Positions 23,434 to 34,359 of a stretch of DNA of 64,000 bases are shown piece after piece. The stretch is from Lutraria lutraria. Its lineage: Eukaryota; Mollusca; Bivalvia; Venerida; Mactridae. The notes beneath the pieces are model-generated. The model was not told the DNA's origin. It saw only the letters and a list, made by a program, of their open reading frames with translations, and searched no databases. The position numbers and the translations under genes were made by a program. How positions within the stretch are numbered: position 1 is the first letter of the stretch; every line of letters starts with the position of its first letter. The stretch is from NCBI GenBank assembly GCA_964023205.1, contig OZ026837.1, forward strand, positions 10,221,689 through 10,285,688, written 5' to 3'.

Positions 23434-24538
23434 TTATGTACAGCACAAAAAAACTATCTTGTCAGGCATAAAAAGCCTTGTTTACATTGAATAAATATTT
23501 GTATAAATTTACCTCTATATCCCCAAAACATAAACTAGAATTATTTGATAAATTAATATCTCCAATTTTAAATTATTGTTGTGGGGTTTGGGGTTTTACT
23601 AATGATTTATCTATAGAACGAGTTCATTTAAAGTTTTGTAAAAAACTTCAGGTTGTAAAGAAATCTACACAGAATGATTTTATTTACGGTGAGCTAGGAT
23701 GTGTATCTTTTAAAACTATTCACATGTCAAGGATAATTAAGTATTGGTTAAAAACACTCAGAAGAATGGGAGAATATAAATATGTTCATATTGTGTATAA
23801 TTTACTAAAATCAGACATAGACAAATATCCTAATAAATATAATTGGTGTGCAAAGGTTAAAAGTTTATTATGTACACTTGGTTTAGTAGATGCTTGGATT
23901 TTTCAGGGCGTAGGTAATGACAAAATGTTTCTTTCTATTGTTAAACAGAGATTGAATGATCAGTTTATACAAGACTGGAATTCAAGATTATGCACTTCAG
24001 ATAGAGCTAGATTTTATAAAGATATTTGTTATTTTAGATGTCAACCTTACATGGAATGTGTTTCAGTTAATAAATTTTGTCAAGCTTTATGTCGTCTCAA
24101 AGTTTCATCTCATAAATAATTAATAGAAGCAGGTAGATGGGTTAAACCAGTAAAAATTCCAGTTGATGATAGAAAATGTGTAATATGTAAGGTTAGAGGA
24201 TGAATATCATTTTTTGTTAGAATGTAGTATTTATAAGGATTTGAGAAAACAATATATTCTGAGAAAATTTTGGGTTAGACCAAGTATGTTTAAATTCATT
24301 GAATTAATTAAATACGAAAATAAAAAGATCATTAGAAATTTAGGAACTTTGTTCACAATGCTTTTATGTTAAGAAATTCTGTATTACATGTTCATGACTG
24401 ATTAATATAAGAAAGTAGATCATATTTTATTTTATTTTGATGTCATTATATGTGTGAAACAATATGACCTTCTCCATGTATATATTTTTAAATGCATATA
24501 CAATAATTTAACATGTAATGATATTGTAACTGTAATTG

Positions 24539-24540
<2 letters not shown>

Positions 24541-24575
<35 letters not shown>
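24541..24575. repeat. (AT)n microsatellite
   Basis: About 17 uninterrupted AT dinucleotides in the LINE 3' region. Confidence 0.95.
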
Positions 24576-24578
<3 letters not shown>

Positions 24579-24770
24579 AATCGTTATTTAATATACGCAA
24601 AATGCATAGTTAATTATTTTATACTAATATAGCAATGTATGTATTAGCATTTATGTGAATTATATTTGTAATTGATTTTGATTATGTCACACTGTCTGTT
24701 TATACTTTGTAATTATAATGTCCTCATGTATTTGTAAATGCACAGGAATTAATAAACTTATCTATCTATC

Positions 24771-26780
24771 ATTAAAAAATTATTGTAATAGAATGATAAT
24801 GTATAATATAGAATTAAATCTAGTCAATGCATGTTTTGTGTTTTAATCTTACAACATCCTTGTCTCTTTATATAAAATATTGTAATGATTTTATTTTCAA
24901 TGCGAGACTAATCGTTATTAAAACGCATATAAAACAAGGTATGGTGTCTAAGGAATGGTATGAATTTTATTCACCAATAGCTTAATGAAATTCTGATGTG
25001 TTATTATATAAATTATAATTGTAATTTCATAGACCGCATACAAAATTACTATAATGTAAGTATAAGAATCGTGAATAAATGAGATACGATAGTAGAATAT
25101 ACAATATCCAGGTGTACGAGTATAGAATATAATATGTATTTAAAACGCATTGATCAAGTACAAACATTACCAAACTATTCTGGTCCAGTGTCTGAAATCA
25201 GAGACATAGATAACAGAGATTGGCAACTTAAAATATCAAGCATGGCATTATTTCGTAGATTCTGTAGCAGGTAAAACTCAAAAACCAAATAACTTACATA
25301 GATCTATAGAACTTATATATTTTCTGAAAGTATCTGCTGGAAAAAATATTTTATTACATTTTCTAAGTTAATTTATAGCTATACCCGCTAGAATGTAATC
25401 AGCCAGAAAAAAATGGTACCAGTTGATATTTTTTTAGAAAGATTGCATAAGTAGGTAGTATAAACATGGGCGTAATTAAACTATCAATCAAAATTGATAT
25501 TTGAAAAACTCGGCAGCTTATGTTTAAATAATAAACTTTCAGAAAATGTAAAATTTACGCATGTGTTGTTAGTAGGTAAGAAGTTTTACTTGCTACAAAA
25601 TAAGCAATTTTTGGGAAAAGTAACAGTCATGCGTGGTATTACATAGGTAATAACTGAAGTTGCTTATCTCTGTTATCTATGCCTCTCATGAAATCAAGGC
25701 GAATCATTGCTTATTTCTAACCTGCGGTCTCAATGTCTGAAATTCAGTCTAAGGCATTTTTGGAAAATTGACTCAGAATTGTATTTGATGAGTAATGTGT
25801 GTACATTGTATTTGACTCTGGCTTAAACCTTTACCTTTTCTTACGAAACGAACTAAAACGATAATTTTATTTTTCAGTGTAGTTTTGCTCGTGTACTAAT
25901 TACATGTCGTGAAATAAATATTGTAATTATATTGTAACAAATAGAATGATTTGGTGAATTTACAGGAAATGTACGTCTAATACATGTAGTTTCGACATTT
26001 CCAGTAGTATAACTATAAAGATATACCTGGAAATCCGTGTATTTGTACAGTTGCCCAGTAACCAGGCCATTCTCGGCGCAAAATGAAGGTAATGCAAGAT
26101 GGATTGTCTAAGCATGAAACTACCAACGAACGTTAAGTTCGTGACGTACATTGTACTTACGACGTACATAATCGTAGGTGTACGAGCGATGATTCAAGAA
26201 ATAAGGGGGGGGGGGGGGGGCGAAGGAAGAACGGTTCATTTTCATATTCAGGAATTTACAAATCAGCTTATAAATGTGTCCATTGTCGGTATACGAATGT
26301 TGTACATCTGTTGTAAGATTAGCTAGTGTTCTTATCTGTATGGTACGTAGTGCATACATGTATAAAATTACGTACTATATACAGTAGATAATAATGTTGA
26401 TGACATGTTCTTATCTGTATGTTTAGTATGTTTTTCCGTGTTGGTTATCTTTTACGGTAGCATAATGGGGACATATTCCGACATAGGAAATATTTTATTT
26501 TAACTACGTGTGTACGCGATATATAGTTATTATACGTGGCTTAGCGATAGCTATTATTATTAGCAGTTATTGCGTGTGCACGTATGGTAGCTATGGCGTG
26601 CCCATGTAATAACTATAATATGAACCCACGTACGTAATAGGTATCGCGTAACGCGGGGGCAAGATAAATGAAATAATTCCTATGTCCCCTTTATGCCACC
26701 GTAATTTCTAAGCGTGTTTCTTTAAGTGACACTGGTCTTCAAAGTCCTACAGTTGAATTATAAAAGAGTGAACCATTTCA
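24771..26780. other. Intergenic, no gene seen
   Basis: AT-rich with stops in all frames. A G15 homopolymer lies at 26207-26221. The open frames around 25960-26359 run through it and have no domain. Confidence 0.5.
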
Positions 26781-26786
26781 GTTTTG

Positions 26787-26792
26787 TTTATT
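26787..26792 (-). terminator. Candidate poly(A) signal of the Kazal gene
   Basis: AATAAA on minus, about 110 nt after the TAA at 26902-26904. The position suits a short 3' UTR. Confidence 0.45.
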
Positions 26793-26901
26793 ATATTTAC
26801 TACACTAAATATGTAACATTAATACATAATAACTGCATGTAGATTTAATGTCAAGGAGCCACCATAATGTCAAGGTCACATTATAATGTCAAGGTCACAA
26901 C

Positions 26902-28278
26902 TTATGTAGATTTTTCTGTTGTTGCTTCGGTACCGGTCAGCTCATCTCCGGTACAAGCTCCATAATGCAGAGTGTGGAAGCTGTCCATAAGTTCGTGTTT
27001 GCCCTCACTACGAAGAAATAAAAACAACGTTCATTTTATATACGTTTGTAATACAGTGTACACGTATTTAAGACTGGGCATATATTTTGGTAACTTAATT
27101 GGTCTAGCGATTATTGTATATACGTAATTGCATGACAAGGTTTACAAAAATTAAGAAATCTTGAACATTACCGGTTTACCACAAAAGTAATATTTAATAG
27201 TACCACTCCTCAGTACACCTCGTATACATTATCACTACAATAACAACTTATAACAACCTTTCCTTAACCATACTATTCTATAACAATACCAATCTATAAC
27301 AGTACCATATTGTATACAAATACCACGTGTAACCGTAGCACACTGATTTTACTTACTTGCACCACTGTGACTTCAAGAAGCATTCGTTACTGTTGTAAGT
27401 AACACCATCAGATCCACAGAATTGTATCACATACATTGGGCAGAAACTGTTACATCCAGTGCTTCTCTCCTGTGGGAAACTGCTTACACCTGAAAAAATA
27501 CACATAGAATTAACCTTAACTTCAACATGTTTAACGTACAGATCCACATGTATGTACAGTACTGCCACTCAACAGCGGCCTTCTCTTGAGTAATTAACAA
27601 ACTCCATTCAACAACGGTATGATGTTCCAATTTGTACATTTTAACTATTAACTTAACCTCTGTAGAGCAACAACCTCTCAACAGCATTATACATGTAATA
27701 CTGCTTCTCCAAATGCGTCTTGCTTTTGCGAGTGCACACGCACTGTGTTAATTATGGACTGTTTTGGGGGTATCAATTTGGCTAATTAATTTACTGCGCT
27801 TGTACGCCGGTGAACGATTAACCCACTCTACAATAATATACCACTCCACAACCAATGCTAGAGTGAGTCGTTTACAGTACAATATATACGACATTATATG
27901 AGATGAAATTAAGACATAGAGAGTGAATCGTAAATGAATATGATATAACATACAGTTACTAGTATTATATTGAAAGCCGCACAGAATATGAGTACATATT
28001 CTAAACTTCTAACTTCATTGCATAATACTATCGCTGTGTCTGCGATAACACGCTGTAGATGGAAAATAAAATGACCAAAAGTTCTGACCGGTACTGATTT
28101 GAATATTAATTAAATCCGACATAACGTAAAACGTGGAACTTAAAGCAATTTCACGCGGAATGAAATAACACCGAATTTATCTTCAAACATATGTATTCAT
28201 ACATCAATGAAACGTTTAATGTACAAATTGAACAATCTTACCTAGAACCACTAATGCAATTAAGATGAAAACCTTCAT
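26902..28278 (-). CDS. Secreted single-domain Kazal-type protease inhibitor
   Basis: Three exons: 28278-28242 (signal peptide MKVFILIALVVLG), 27489-27357 and 27007-26902; 276 nt, 91 residues. Donors read GTAAG and GTAAGT, acceptors TTTTTCAG and TTCGTAG; phases 1 and 2 match exactly. The Kazal signature is CNSFCPMYVIQFCGSDGVTY then NSNECFLKSQWC and a final YGAC, giving six cysteines in the expected order, with CGSDGVTYNSNEC as the diagnostic core. The reactive-site loop lies between the second and third Cys (CPMYVIQFC), so P1 is probably hydrophobic rather than basic, which would suit elastase-, chymotrypsin- or subtilisin-like targets (inference). The tail after the last Cys is a short Glu/Thr-rich stretch. 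The product is extracellular, with a likely defence or shell/mucus role. Intron 1 carries a TIR element at 27554-27715. Confidence 0.9.
27554..27715 (-). repeat. TIR element (CTCTCCAAAGC family), copy in Kazal intron 1
   Basis: Diverged copy of the family at 28614-28793, starting TACAGTACTGCCACTCAACA. Internal blocks ATTAACTTAACCTC and GAGCAACAACCTCTCAACA are recognisable. Confidence 0.6.
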
Positions 28279-28613
28279 TATTGTCTTGTATTAAAATTTA
28301 AACTGTTAACAATATGAACTCAAGATAGCTATTGAGCTTAATTTTGAAATACGCAGTGAAGATAAGAATTCTTCGAGTCCATTATTTAGCGCACAGCTGT
28401 TGATGAAAGATAACTGTCTCTAAATAGTAAGAAATCGGGTCTCTTTGGGGTGAATTATATACTGATAGTCTTCCTATCTATAAAACTATTCCATGCATCT
28501 AATGGTCAACTATTAAATCGGTTGAGGTCACGCGGACATCGTCCTTTTATATCAGTCCGTTCATAGAAGAATGTCATACATGTAAGCTAAGGCAGATACT
28601 ATCCATTTATTTA

Positions 28614-28793
28614 TACAGTGCAACCTCTCCAAAGCAACCACCTTAGGGAGTAGCAAAAATGTATTGTTGTTGAGATGTTGCTGCTCTAAAGAGTTCACGT
28701 TAATAGTTAAATCGTGCAGTGGGGAAAAATCATGCTGTTGTTGAAGGGAGGTTGTTGCTCAAGAGAGGGTCGCTCTGGAGAAGTTGTACTGTA
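28614..28793 (+). mobile_element. 180-bp TIR element (MITE-like)
   Basis: It begins TACAGTGCAACCTCTCCAAA and ends with the imperfect inverted complement TCTGGAGAAGTTGTACTGTA. The interior has TGTTGTTGAGATGTTG and GTTGTTGCTCAAGAGAGGG. Three more copies lie at 27554, 29385 and 45807. No coding capacity. T/A-rich flanks prevent a clear target duplication call. Confidence 0.8.
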
Positions 28794-29384
28794 TTTATTT
28801 GGGTTAACGCCGTTTATCAACAGTTTTTTTCAATTATATACTGCGATTGATTCACCTAATTAGTTTTCCTGGACTGTATTCGACTCATGTGAAGGAAAAT
28901 CGACATTGTTGTCAACTTTTTAAAGGAAGGATATTTGACCTACCAGGACCGGGAATTGTACCCAAGTCTAGCGCACTAACCACTAATGCACCTGTCAATA
29001 TTTTGCCCGTCCGAGGGTGGCGGGCTGACCCAAGGGAATTTGACATTTTTAACAGTTTGATGTCTAAATGCCCAGCCTACAGACAACCGTCTTTGTCTAA
29101 ATCCCAACCCTAGAGTCAACTTGGTGTATCAAATGCGACTAGGATGTAAAATCCAGCCAAAGTCTGGGCGGGCAAAATATTGACAGGTGCATAAACAACG
29201 GCTGCAGTTCTTACTGAGGTAAGCGCATAGGCTAATAAGTTGACTGATATCGTGTTGTTGTTTTTACATTTTGATGGAAGTTGAATCCATATTGTGAAAA
29301 TAAAGTACCCTTTATTACTAAAGTTACTACAACTAGTTTATCGTAAGAATTTCTTATTTTGTCCCTCATTTTAAATGAGATATT
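28794..29384. other. Intergenic, inverted short repeat
   Basis: No gene. Around 28985-29010 (CACCTGTCAATATTTTGCCC) and 29170-29195 the same 20-mer appears in inverted orientation (GGGCAAAATATTGACAGGTG). It bounds about 200 bp that contain the end of an open frame (28847-29113) I do not recognise. This may be a small foldback element. Confidence 0.55.
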
Positions 29385-29571
29385 CAGTACAAACTCTCAA
29401 GAGCGGCTCTCTCTTTCAAGTAATCAACAATTTAACCTCCTTCAACAACAACATGAATTTTCCCACTGCACTATTTAACTATTAATTTAACCTCTCTAGA
29501 GCAACAACCTCACAATAACGACATAAGTGTGCTACTCCTAAGGGGTGTTGCTTTGGAGAGGTTGCACTGTA
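29385..29571 (-). mobile_element. TIR element (MITE-like), inverted copy
   Basis: Same family as 28614-28793 in reverse orientation, ending GCTTTGGAGAGGTTGCACTGTA. The left end is degraded. Confidence 0.75.
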
Positions 29572-30440
29572 TATTTACAATATTACAATTTCTTCGTATA
29601 ATTTGGTACAAAAAATATATATAGGTTATAGTTCATGTTTATTTCATTTTATGATAATCTATATAGGATAATGCGAAGTACAGAAACATTCTAAAAGTCA
29701 ATTCTAAAGGACTTTACTGGATCTTGTCCGATTATTTACATTATTTTATTTTCTATTCTTACTAAAATATATTTTCTTTTGTCGGTTAACGCGTGCCTAG
29801 GTCAAGAGTTAATCAATCAAAAGCCTACACGGACACCTAATTCCAGATAATCGCTTAGTTTTCTGTCATGACCCCTGAGTATATAAAAACAATTTCCTGA
29901 AAATACTTCATGTATTTTCCGAAAACCGTTACCTAGGCAATGCAAGCAGTACGTGTGGGTTGTTAAGAATGTTATGAAACATTCAATTCCAATACACTTA
30001 TAGGTACGAGGTGTATTTCTCAGTCATGGAAATGCCCGAGTTGTTACTATTGAGACCGTTCCAAGGCAGTACCTTCAAGTAGACTGTTTTGTCTTTCATT
30101 TTTTGCTGCAAGTTGGTGGTCAGGCTACTTTTTCAAAGCTCATACTATTTCATATCGGGTTGCATTTTCTTGCATTTCGACGCTTAAAGTTTCATCGTCC
30201 ATTTATTTATTGTTCTCATCTCGCTACGCATGCCATCGTGAATAATTTTTGAGAATGCAATTTTTAATCTACATTCCATAACGAAGCAATTCCTGTATCT
30301 GCCCAAAACGTAGAAAAAAAGATTTGTTTAATGGAAGTGTTGAAATTACGTCATTGTGTAAGTACATAATGGTCACATAAAGTAAATATCTCGGTCTGTG
30401 GATGAAATCTTGAAACTTAGAAGTGTCTAAAAATATTCCT
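29572..30440. other. Intergenic, upstream of the lectin-like gene
   Basis: No open frame or repeat recognised. The proximal promoter of the gene at 30580 lies at its right edge. Confidence 0.5.
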
Positions 30441-30444
30441 AGCT

Positions 30445-30450
30445 TATAAA
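30445..30450 (+). promoter_or_regulatory. TATA box
   Basis: TATAAA at 30445-30450, in GC-richer local sequence, 130 bp upstream of the ATG at 30580. Transcription would start near 30475-30505, where TCAGTC looks like an initiator. Confidence 0.55.
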
Positions 30451-30579
30451 GCCCGCACGGCTGGCCGGGAAAAGTTCCGTAAACTGAATTGAGAACTTAC
30501 TGGTCAGTCCTCTTTAGTGATACTTCTTTTCGTTTTACACGAAGATGATCATTCGTTAACATCACTTATTGCCAGCAAG

Positions 30580-31791
30580 ATGTACTCAATGAAAATGGAT
30601 ATACGCATGTTCGTTGTTGTGTTGTGTTTTTATATGATTGATTGTAACCGAATTAAGAAACTGGAACGAGGGATAACTATACTGAGAGATAGATTCTCAA
30701 GTTTAGAAGAAAAGGTTTACGATGACGCATTAGAACTACGAAATGAAATGGAAAACATGCGTTTGCTGTTTAATGCATCAAATGAGAATGGGAATCATGT
30801 CGCTAACACTGAAGATGCAGATTCTTCTGATACTAATGCTTACAAGAACATCGGCGCTGATGAAATACTTAGAAAGATTGAAGACAGAAGTAGGACTATG
30901 TTGGGCAGTTTTGCTAAAGAAAAAGCGATGATTAGGGACTACATTGAAAAGTTTGAGAATGATTTAGAAGAAATTAGAAAACAGCAAAATGAGGCTTTAT
31001 CTGACTTAAAAAACGCTTCGTATAAATTGTCTATAGAGATGAATAATACTCTGAATGACGAAGTTCGCAAAACAAACACCATGATAGAACAACTTGTTGC
31101 CAACATGACACAGAAACAAACATATGAGTTTGTAGAGCTAAGCAGAAATATAAAGGAACGATTTGCAACCCATGAAGACGTATCTCTCCAACAGAATAAA
31201 CGCTCTATGGAATCGTTGGAACTATCTTTTGACAGAATGAAAGTTAAACAAGAGAACAATTTGGATTCATTCATGATGGAGACGAATCAAATGATCACAA
31301 GCTTCAAGGTCACCTTTGATGAACAACAGGAAAAAGCCAGAATTTCTCAGGAACTTGCTACCAGTAAGGCACTCGAGTTTGAATCACTGATTGATAAAGT
31401 TAAAGATATGTCGAACGAATGTACAAAAAAGACGGACAGCATGCAGCAATCTGTGAGATTTATAGCCAATGTCGCGTTGACAGATTTAAAAAAGTTTGAA
31501 AATTCATTTTACATATTATCAACACATAAAGTAGATCGGTCCAAGGCAGGAGATGAATGCACTAAAATTGGGGCTTCCTTAGTTGATTTAGACAGTTATG
31601 CTGAAACCCTTTTTCTAGCACAGATGACAAAAGCATTTCCAGTTTGGTATCGAATTACTGACATAAAGAACTCTTGGTTTTGGCATATCAGTCCGAATTG
31701 TCTTGTAGATTCCAGTAGTATCCCAAATTATAGGAGTGTCAGGTGCAAGGACAAAAACCACTATGCATGTGAATATAAGTTGGTCGAATAG
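30580..31791 (+). CDS. Secreted coiled-coil protein with C-type-lectin-like domain
   Basis: Uninterrupted 1212-nt frame, 403 residues, stop TAG. The ATG at 30580 is preferred; in-frame ATGs at 30589, 30595 and 30607 also precede the hydrophobic segment MFVVVLCFYMIDC, a signal peptide or signal anchor. Residues about 22-300 are charged, heptad-like and rich in Glu, Lys, Asn and Met, predicted to form a long coiled coil and so an oligomer. The last about 95 residues resemble a C-type lectin domain: FYILSTHKVDRSKAGDEC, GASLVDLDSYAE, FWHISPNCLVD and VRCKDKNHYACEYK give the four framework cysteines in order. The central part (WIG and calcium-binding region) is short, with no EPN or QPD motif, so sugar binding is doubtful. 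The layout resembles collectin-like or fibrinogen-related immune lectins of molluscs with a coiled-coil stalk. The CTLD call is moderate; secretion and coiled coil are stronger. Confidence 0.75.
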   Translation: MYSMKMDIRMFVVVLCFYMIDCNRIKKLERGITILRDRFSSLEEKVYDDALELRNEMENMRLLFNASNENGNHVANTEDADSSDTNAYKNIGADEILRKIEDRSRTMLGSFAKEKAMIRDYIEKFENDLEEIRKQQNEALSDLKNASYKLSIEMNNTLNDEVRKTNTMIEQLVANMTQKQTYEFVELSRNIKERFATHEDVSLQQNKRSMESLELSFDRMKVKQENNLDSFMMETNQMITSFKVTFDEQQEKARISQELATSKALEFESLIDKVKDMSNECTKKTDSMQQSVRFIANVALTDLKKFENSFYILSTHKVDRSKAGDECTKIGASLVDLDSYAETLFLAQMTKAFPVWYRITDIKNSWFWHISPNCLVDSSSIPNYRSVRCKDKNHYACEYKLVE

Positions 31792-32719
31792 TGAAGTTTA
31801 TACTCAGAGAGAGCGTACATGGTGCGTGTATGTATGTTTAAGGGACTATCATGAGATCATTAATATTTTTGTGTATAGAATCTATTTGAACATACTTATT
31901 TAGAAGTTGGTATTTTGTGAGTTTAATTTATAACAGTTATTTATAACAACGCGTCTTTATCACGCTATTGCAGCAGACTACATGCATATGTGCATGAGAC
32001 TTATAATTGAACAGTAAGCAATGTTGAGATAGTATTGAAATTTTGTACCTCCACTCATAAAAATCAAATGATGATATTCGGTATTCTACATAACAGCAAC
32101 TTCCAAGTTTTAAAATTGTTTACTACTTATAGCTTATTGCAGAGGTAAAGTTTTCAGATTTTTGCCTGGTTTAAGGTTTTATAAGGTTCGGAAAGGTCAA
32201 ATCACGTAAGTCCAGTGAGAATTTGGGGTATACGTTATTTGATTAGATCGATGCATGCAGACAACGTCAGTAATTTGCATTTTGTTACTGCGATTTTCAC
32301 GTCAAATTTTCATTTTTTCCCCGACTTTTACCCCTGTCATAGTAAATCAAGTTTCTTGTTTCTTGCTCGCTTATATATTCTAGTAATGAACATGTGTAAA
32401 ATTATGTATAATAAATCTCGCACTGCGCTAATATATCGTTTTTACCTTACCAGTCTTTGCATGGTGGGTAACGATTATAGTTTTGTGATCATTGGATGGA
32501 ATATAGACACAAAGCAAATATGAATTATTCACCATGAGTAAACTAGTGTGCAGAAAATCTTTTTAATATATACGATGGAATTACATGGTTTGGAAAACGA
32601 AATAAACTGACGGACTCAAGTATTCTGTCGGCTACTAGTATTAGTCTATGTATTCGTGTTTTAACTTATAAAGACGTATCATGATTTCATTTTGTGATTA
32701 ATTAGTATTAGTTATCGTT
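31792..32719. other. Intergenic, downstream of the lectin-like gene
   Basis: No second gene seen. An AATAAA near 32600 (GAAATAAACTG) could be a distal poly(A) signal. The open frame at 32215-32523 has no recognisable domain. Confidence 0.45.
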
Positions 32720-32812
32720 CATATTTTGAATTTTATGGGATATATCACAAGCGACGCGAAGCGGAGCGCAGTGATATGTCGCATAAAATTCATAATATGA
32801 ACGATAACTGAT
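32720..32812. repeat. Foldback element, about 40-bp arms
   Basis: The left arm (GTTATCGTTCATATTTTGAA and on to GATATATCAC) and the right arm (GTGATATGTCGCATAAAATT to ATATGAACGATAAC) are imperfect inverted complements around a GC-rich loop, GCGACGCGAAGCGGAGCGC. This looks like a short palindromic dispersed repeat. Confidence 0.85.
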
Positions 32813-33837
32813 TTACAGTTTGTCCTGATTTCTGTCACGTATGCATGTTTTGTCTCGACGAAAACTGTCAATCATCACTATATATGTAATTTGACGCCGC
32901 CCACAAAATACCTCCGTTCAGAGGGAAATTAAAAAGAAGGCGGGGGCATTCAGTGTGCTTTATATGCGTTAATAAGAGATACAAGCCATCATTTACCTGT
33001 AACAACGGATTTTCACTTAGCTTACGACGAATTCTAGATCTATGGTTGTTTTATTCTTGAGGAACGGGTTTTGTCTTAGTTATTATATAAATTATCAATA
33101 CTCAGAAATGCATGATTTCAATGTTTCGTACTGTTTGACCATTCTTTCAATTTGGTCCATTAGGCCTATGCAGCGCTATTTACAGTTTTCGGCCGTTCTG
33201 TTTCTTGCCAAACTTCTTGGATTCTTGCACATGTTTAAGTTCGAGTCCGGCTTAGATAGGAAAACCTTGCAAGTGTACATGTGGTGTCTAGCACCGGCCC
33301 AGATGCTATACAACTTACACTCGACTTCTGAGCATCAAATCCATTCCATTCTCAACGTATTATTGTTGAATACATATAAGGTGCTGGTTGACTTATAAAA
33401 TGCACATTCAGGTTGATTATGATGATTATCTACATTTATTTATGATTAATTATTACAACCATGGAACCTTGTACTACTACCAAGGAACGATGGCAAGATG
33501 GACTGCCTGCTTGTATTTGACTAAAATTCTGTTGTAAACGGGCATTAAATTCAACAAAAATAGCGAAAGTCATGGAAAATTCGTATGCTGTACGACCTGG
33601 TTCGAATGACGCAATCTCCCTCGAAGTCTATGGGTAGTTTAAACTCCGCCTACTTTACTGCAAAAAAACTGATGCAACTTGCACCGCCCTATTCTGCGCT
33701 TGGTCACGTAGCACACAAATTCGACTTATTTTCTCCGTATCAGGGTTTTGGCAAATTTTATGCGATATATTTTTCAAATTTCAAATGAAATGCGGACATT
33801 TCATTGGACGAGAAAATAGGACAAACAGTAATATTTG
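32813..33837. other. Intergenic, unassigned
   Basis: An open frame at 33042-33398 (118 residues, non-ATG) and one at 33585-33788 have no domain I recognise. 33150-33360 has higher GC than its surroundings and could be a repeat or an exon remnant. Confidence 0.4.
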
Positions 33838-34055
33838 TATGCTTTTCATTTTTTGACATCATAATCATGATGTCATGGCGATGTTGCGCCACATTGCACG
33901 TCAACGCAGCGTCATTTCCGTTGTTATATATTTATTTATTTGTTGTTTTCATCCTGTTGAAGCCAATGCGGCGAGACGTTGATGGAATGAAATAAATGAT
34001 ATAATATAATTGTTTTTCGTGTTTGGTGATTTTATCGCTATTGATTGTTTTAACT
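33838..34055 (+). mobile_element. Penelope-like element terminal fragment
   Basis: Matches the reverse complement of about 49845-50062 along its length: GCTTTTCATTTTTT, ATGGCGA(T/C)GT, GCGCCACATTG, CGTCATTTCCGTTGTTAT, GAAGCCAATGCGGCGA and TCGTGTTTGGTGATTTT. It lacks the endonuclease frame. The ribozyme-like core at 33953-33981 reads CTGTTGA and GAGAC, so two positions depart from the consensus. Confidence 0.8.
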
Positions 34056-34147
34056 TATAACATCTTACAAAATACCGGCAGAATACCGGCATATCATTTG
34101 ATTATTACATGTATGATTGTATTACCCTTTTCATTTCCAAGTAGTAT

Positions 34148-34182
34148 CCAGGACTTATATATATACATATCTAAGTCCTTGG
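34148..34182. repeat. Short palindrome
   Basis: CCAGGACTTA and TAAGTCCTTGG flank a TA-rich core. Similar palindromes lie at 40365, 42344, 51732 and 52262. Confidence 0.8.
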
Positions 34183-34359
34183 TAGTATTGTATGTCATTC
34201 CCCATACTCAACTAAAAAATAAATATACATGTTGCTTACACGATGACTTACTCTTGTCTTAATTGTAAGTATATATGTATACATAGATGGGTGATAATTG
34301 TATGCCTTTATCTGCAGGTAGCAGATATATACTGTAAACAATATGGATGGCACGTCAAT

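Larger units (their letters stand above)
22890..24770 (+). mobile_element. Non-LTR retrotransposon (LINE), 5'-truncated and decayed
   Basis: Reverse-transcriptase palm residues are visible: LLYADDIVIFSNS with YADD codons at 23059-23070, then ESINLLHNYCETWKMRVNVTKTK and FTYLGIVFTPGGS. After an insertion at 23312-23446, a second frame (23478-24119) carries the typical C-terminal region: LISPILNYCCGVWGF, FIYGELG and RIIKYWLK. Further on, past a stop, come RKCVICK and HFLLEC remnants of a zinc-knuckle-like motif. Indels and stops make it inactive. The 3' UTR contains an (AT)n tract at 24541-24575 and ends ATAAACTTATCTATCTATC. The RT N-terminus and any ORF1 or endonuclease are missing. Clade is not assigned. 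Confidence 0.88.

Noticed and set aside
32720..32812. Rho-independent terminator-like hairpin
   Set aside because: The DNA is eukaryotic and the arms are long AT-rich inverted repeats of a dispersed foldback element.
33042..33398. 118-residue open frame as a gene
   Set aside because: No ATG-based start, signal or domain recognised, and no splice context; left as unassigned.
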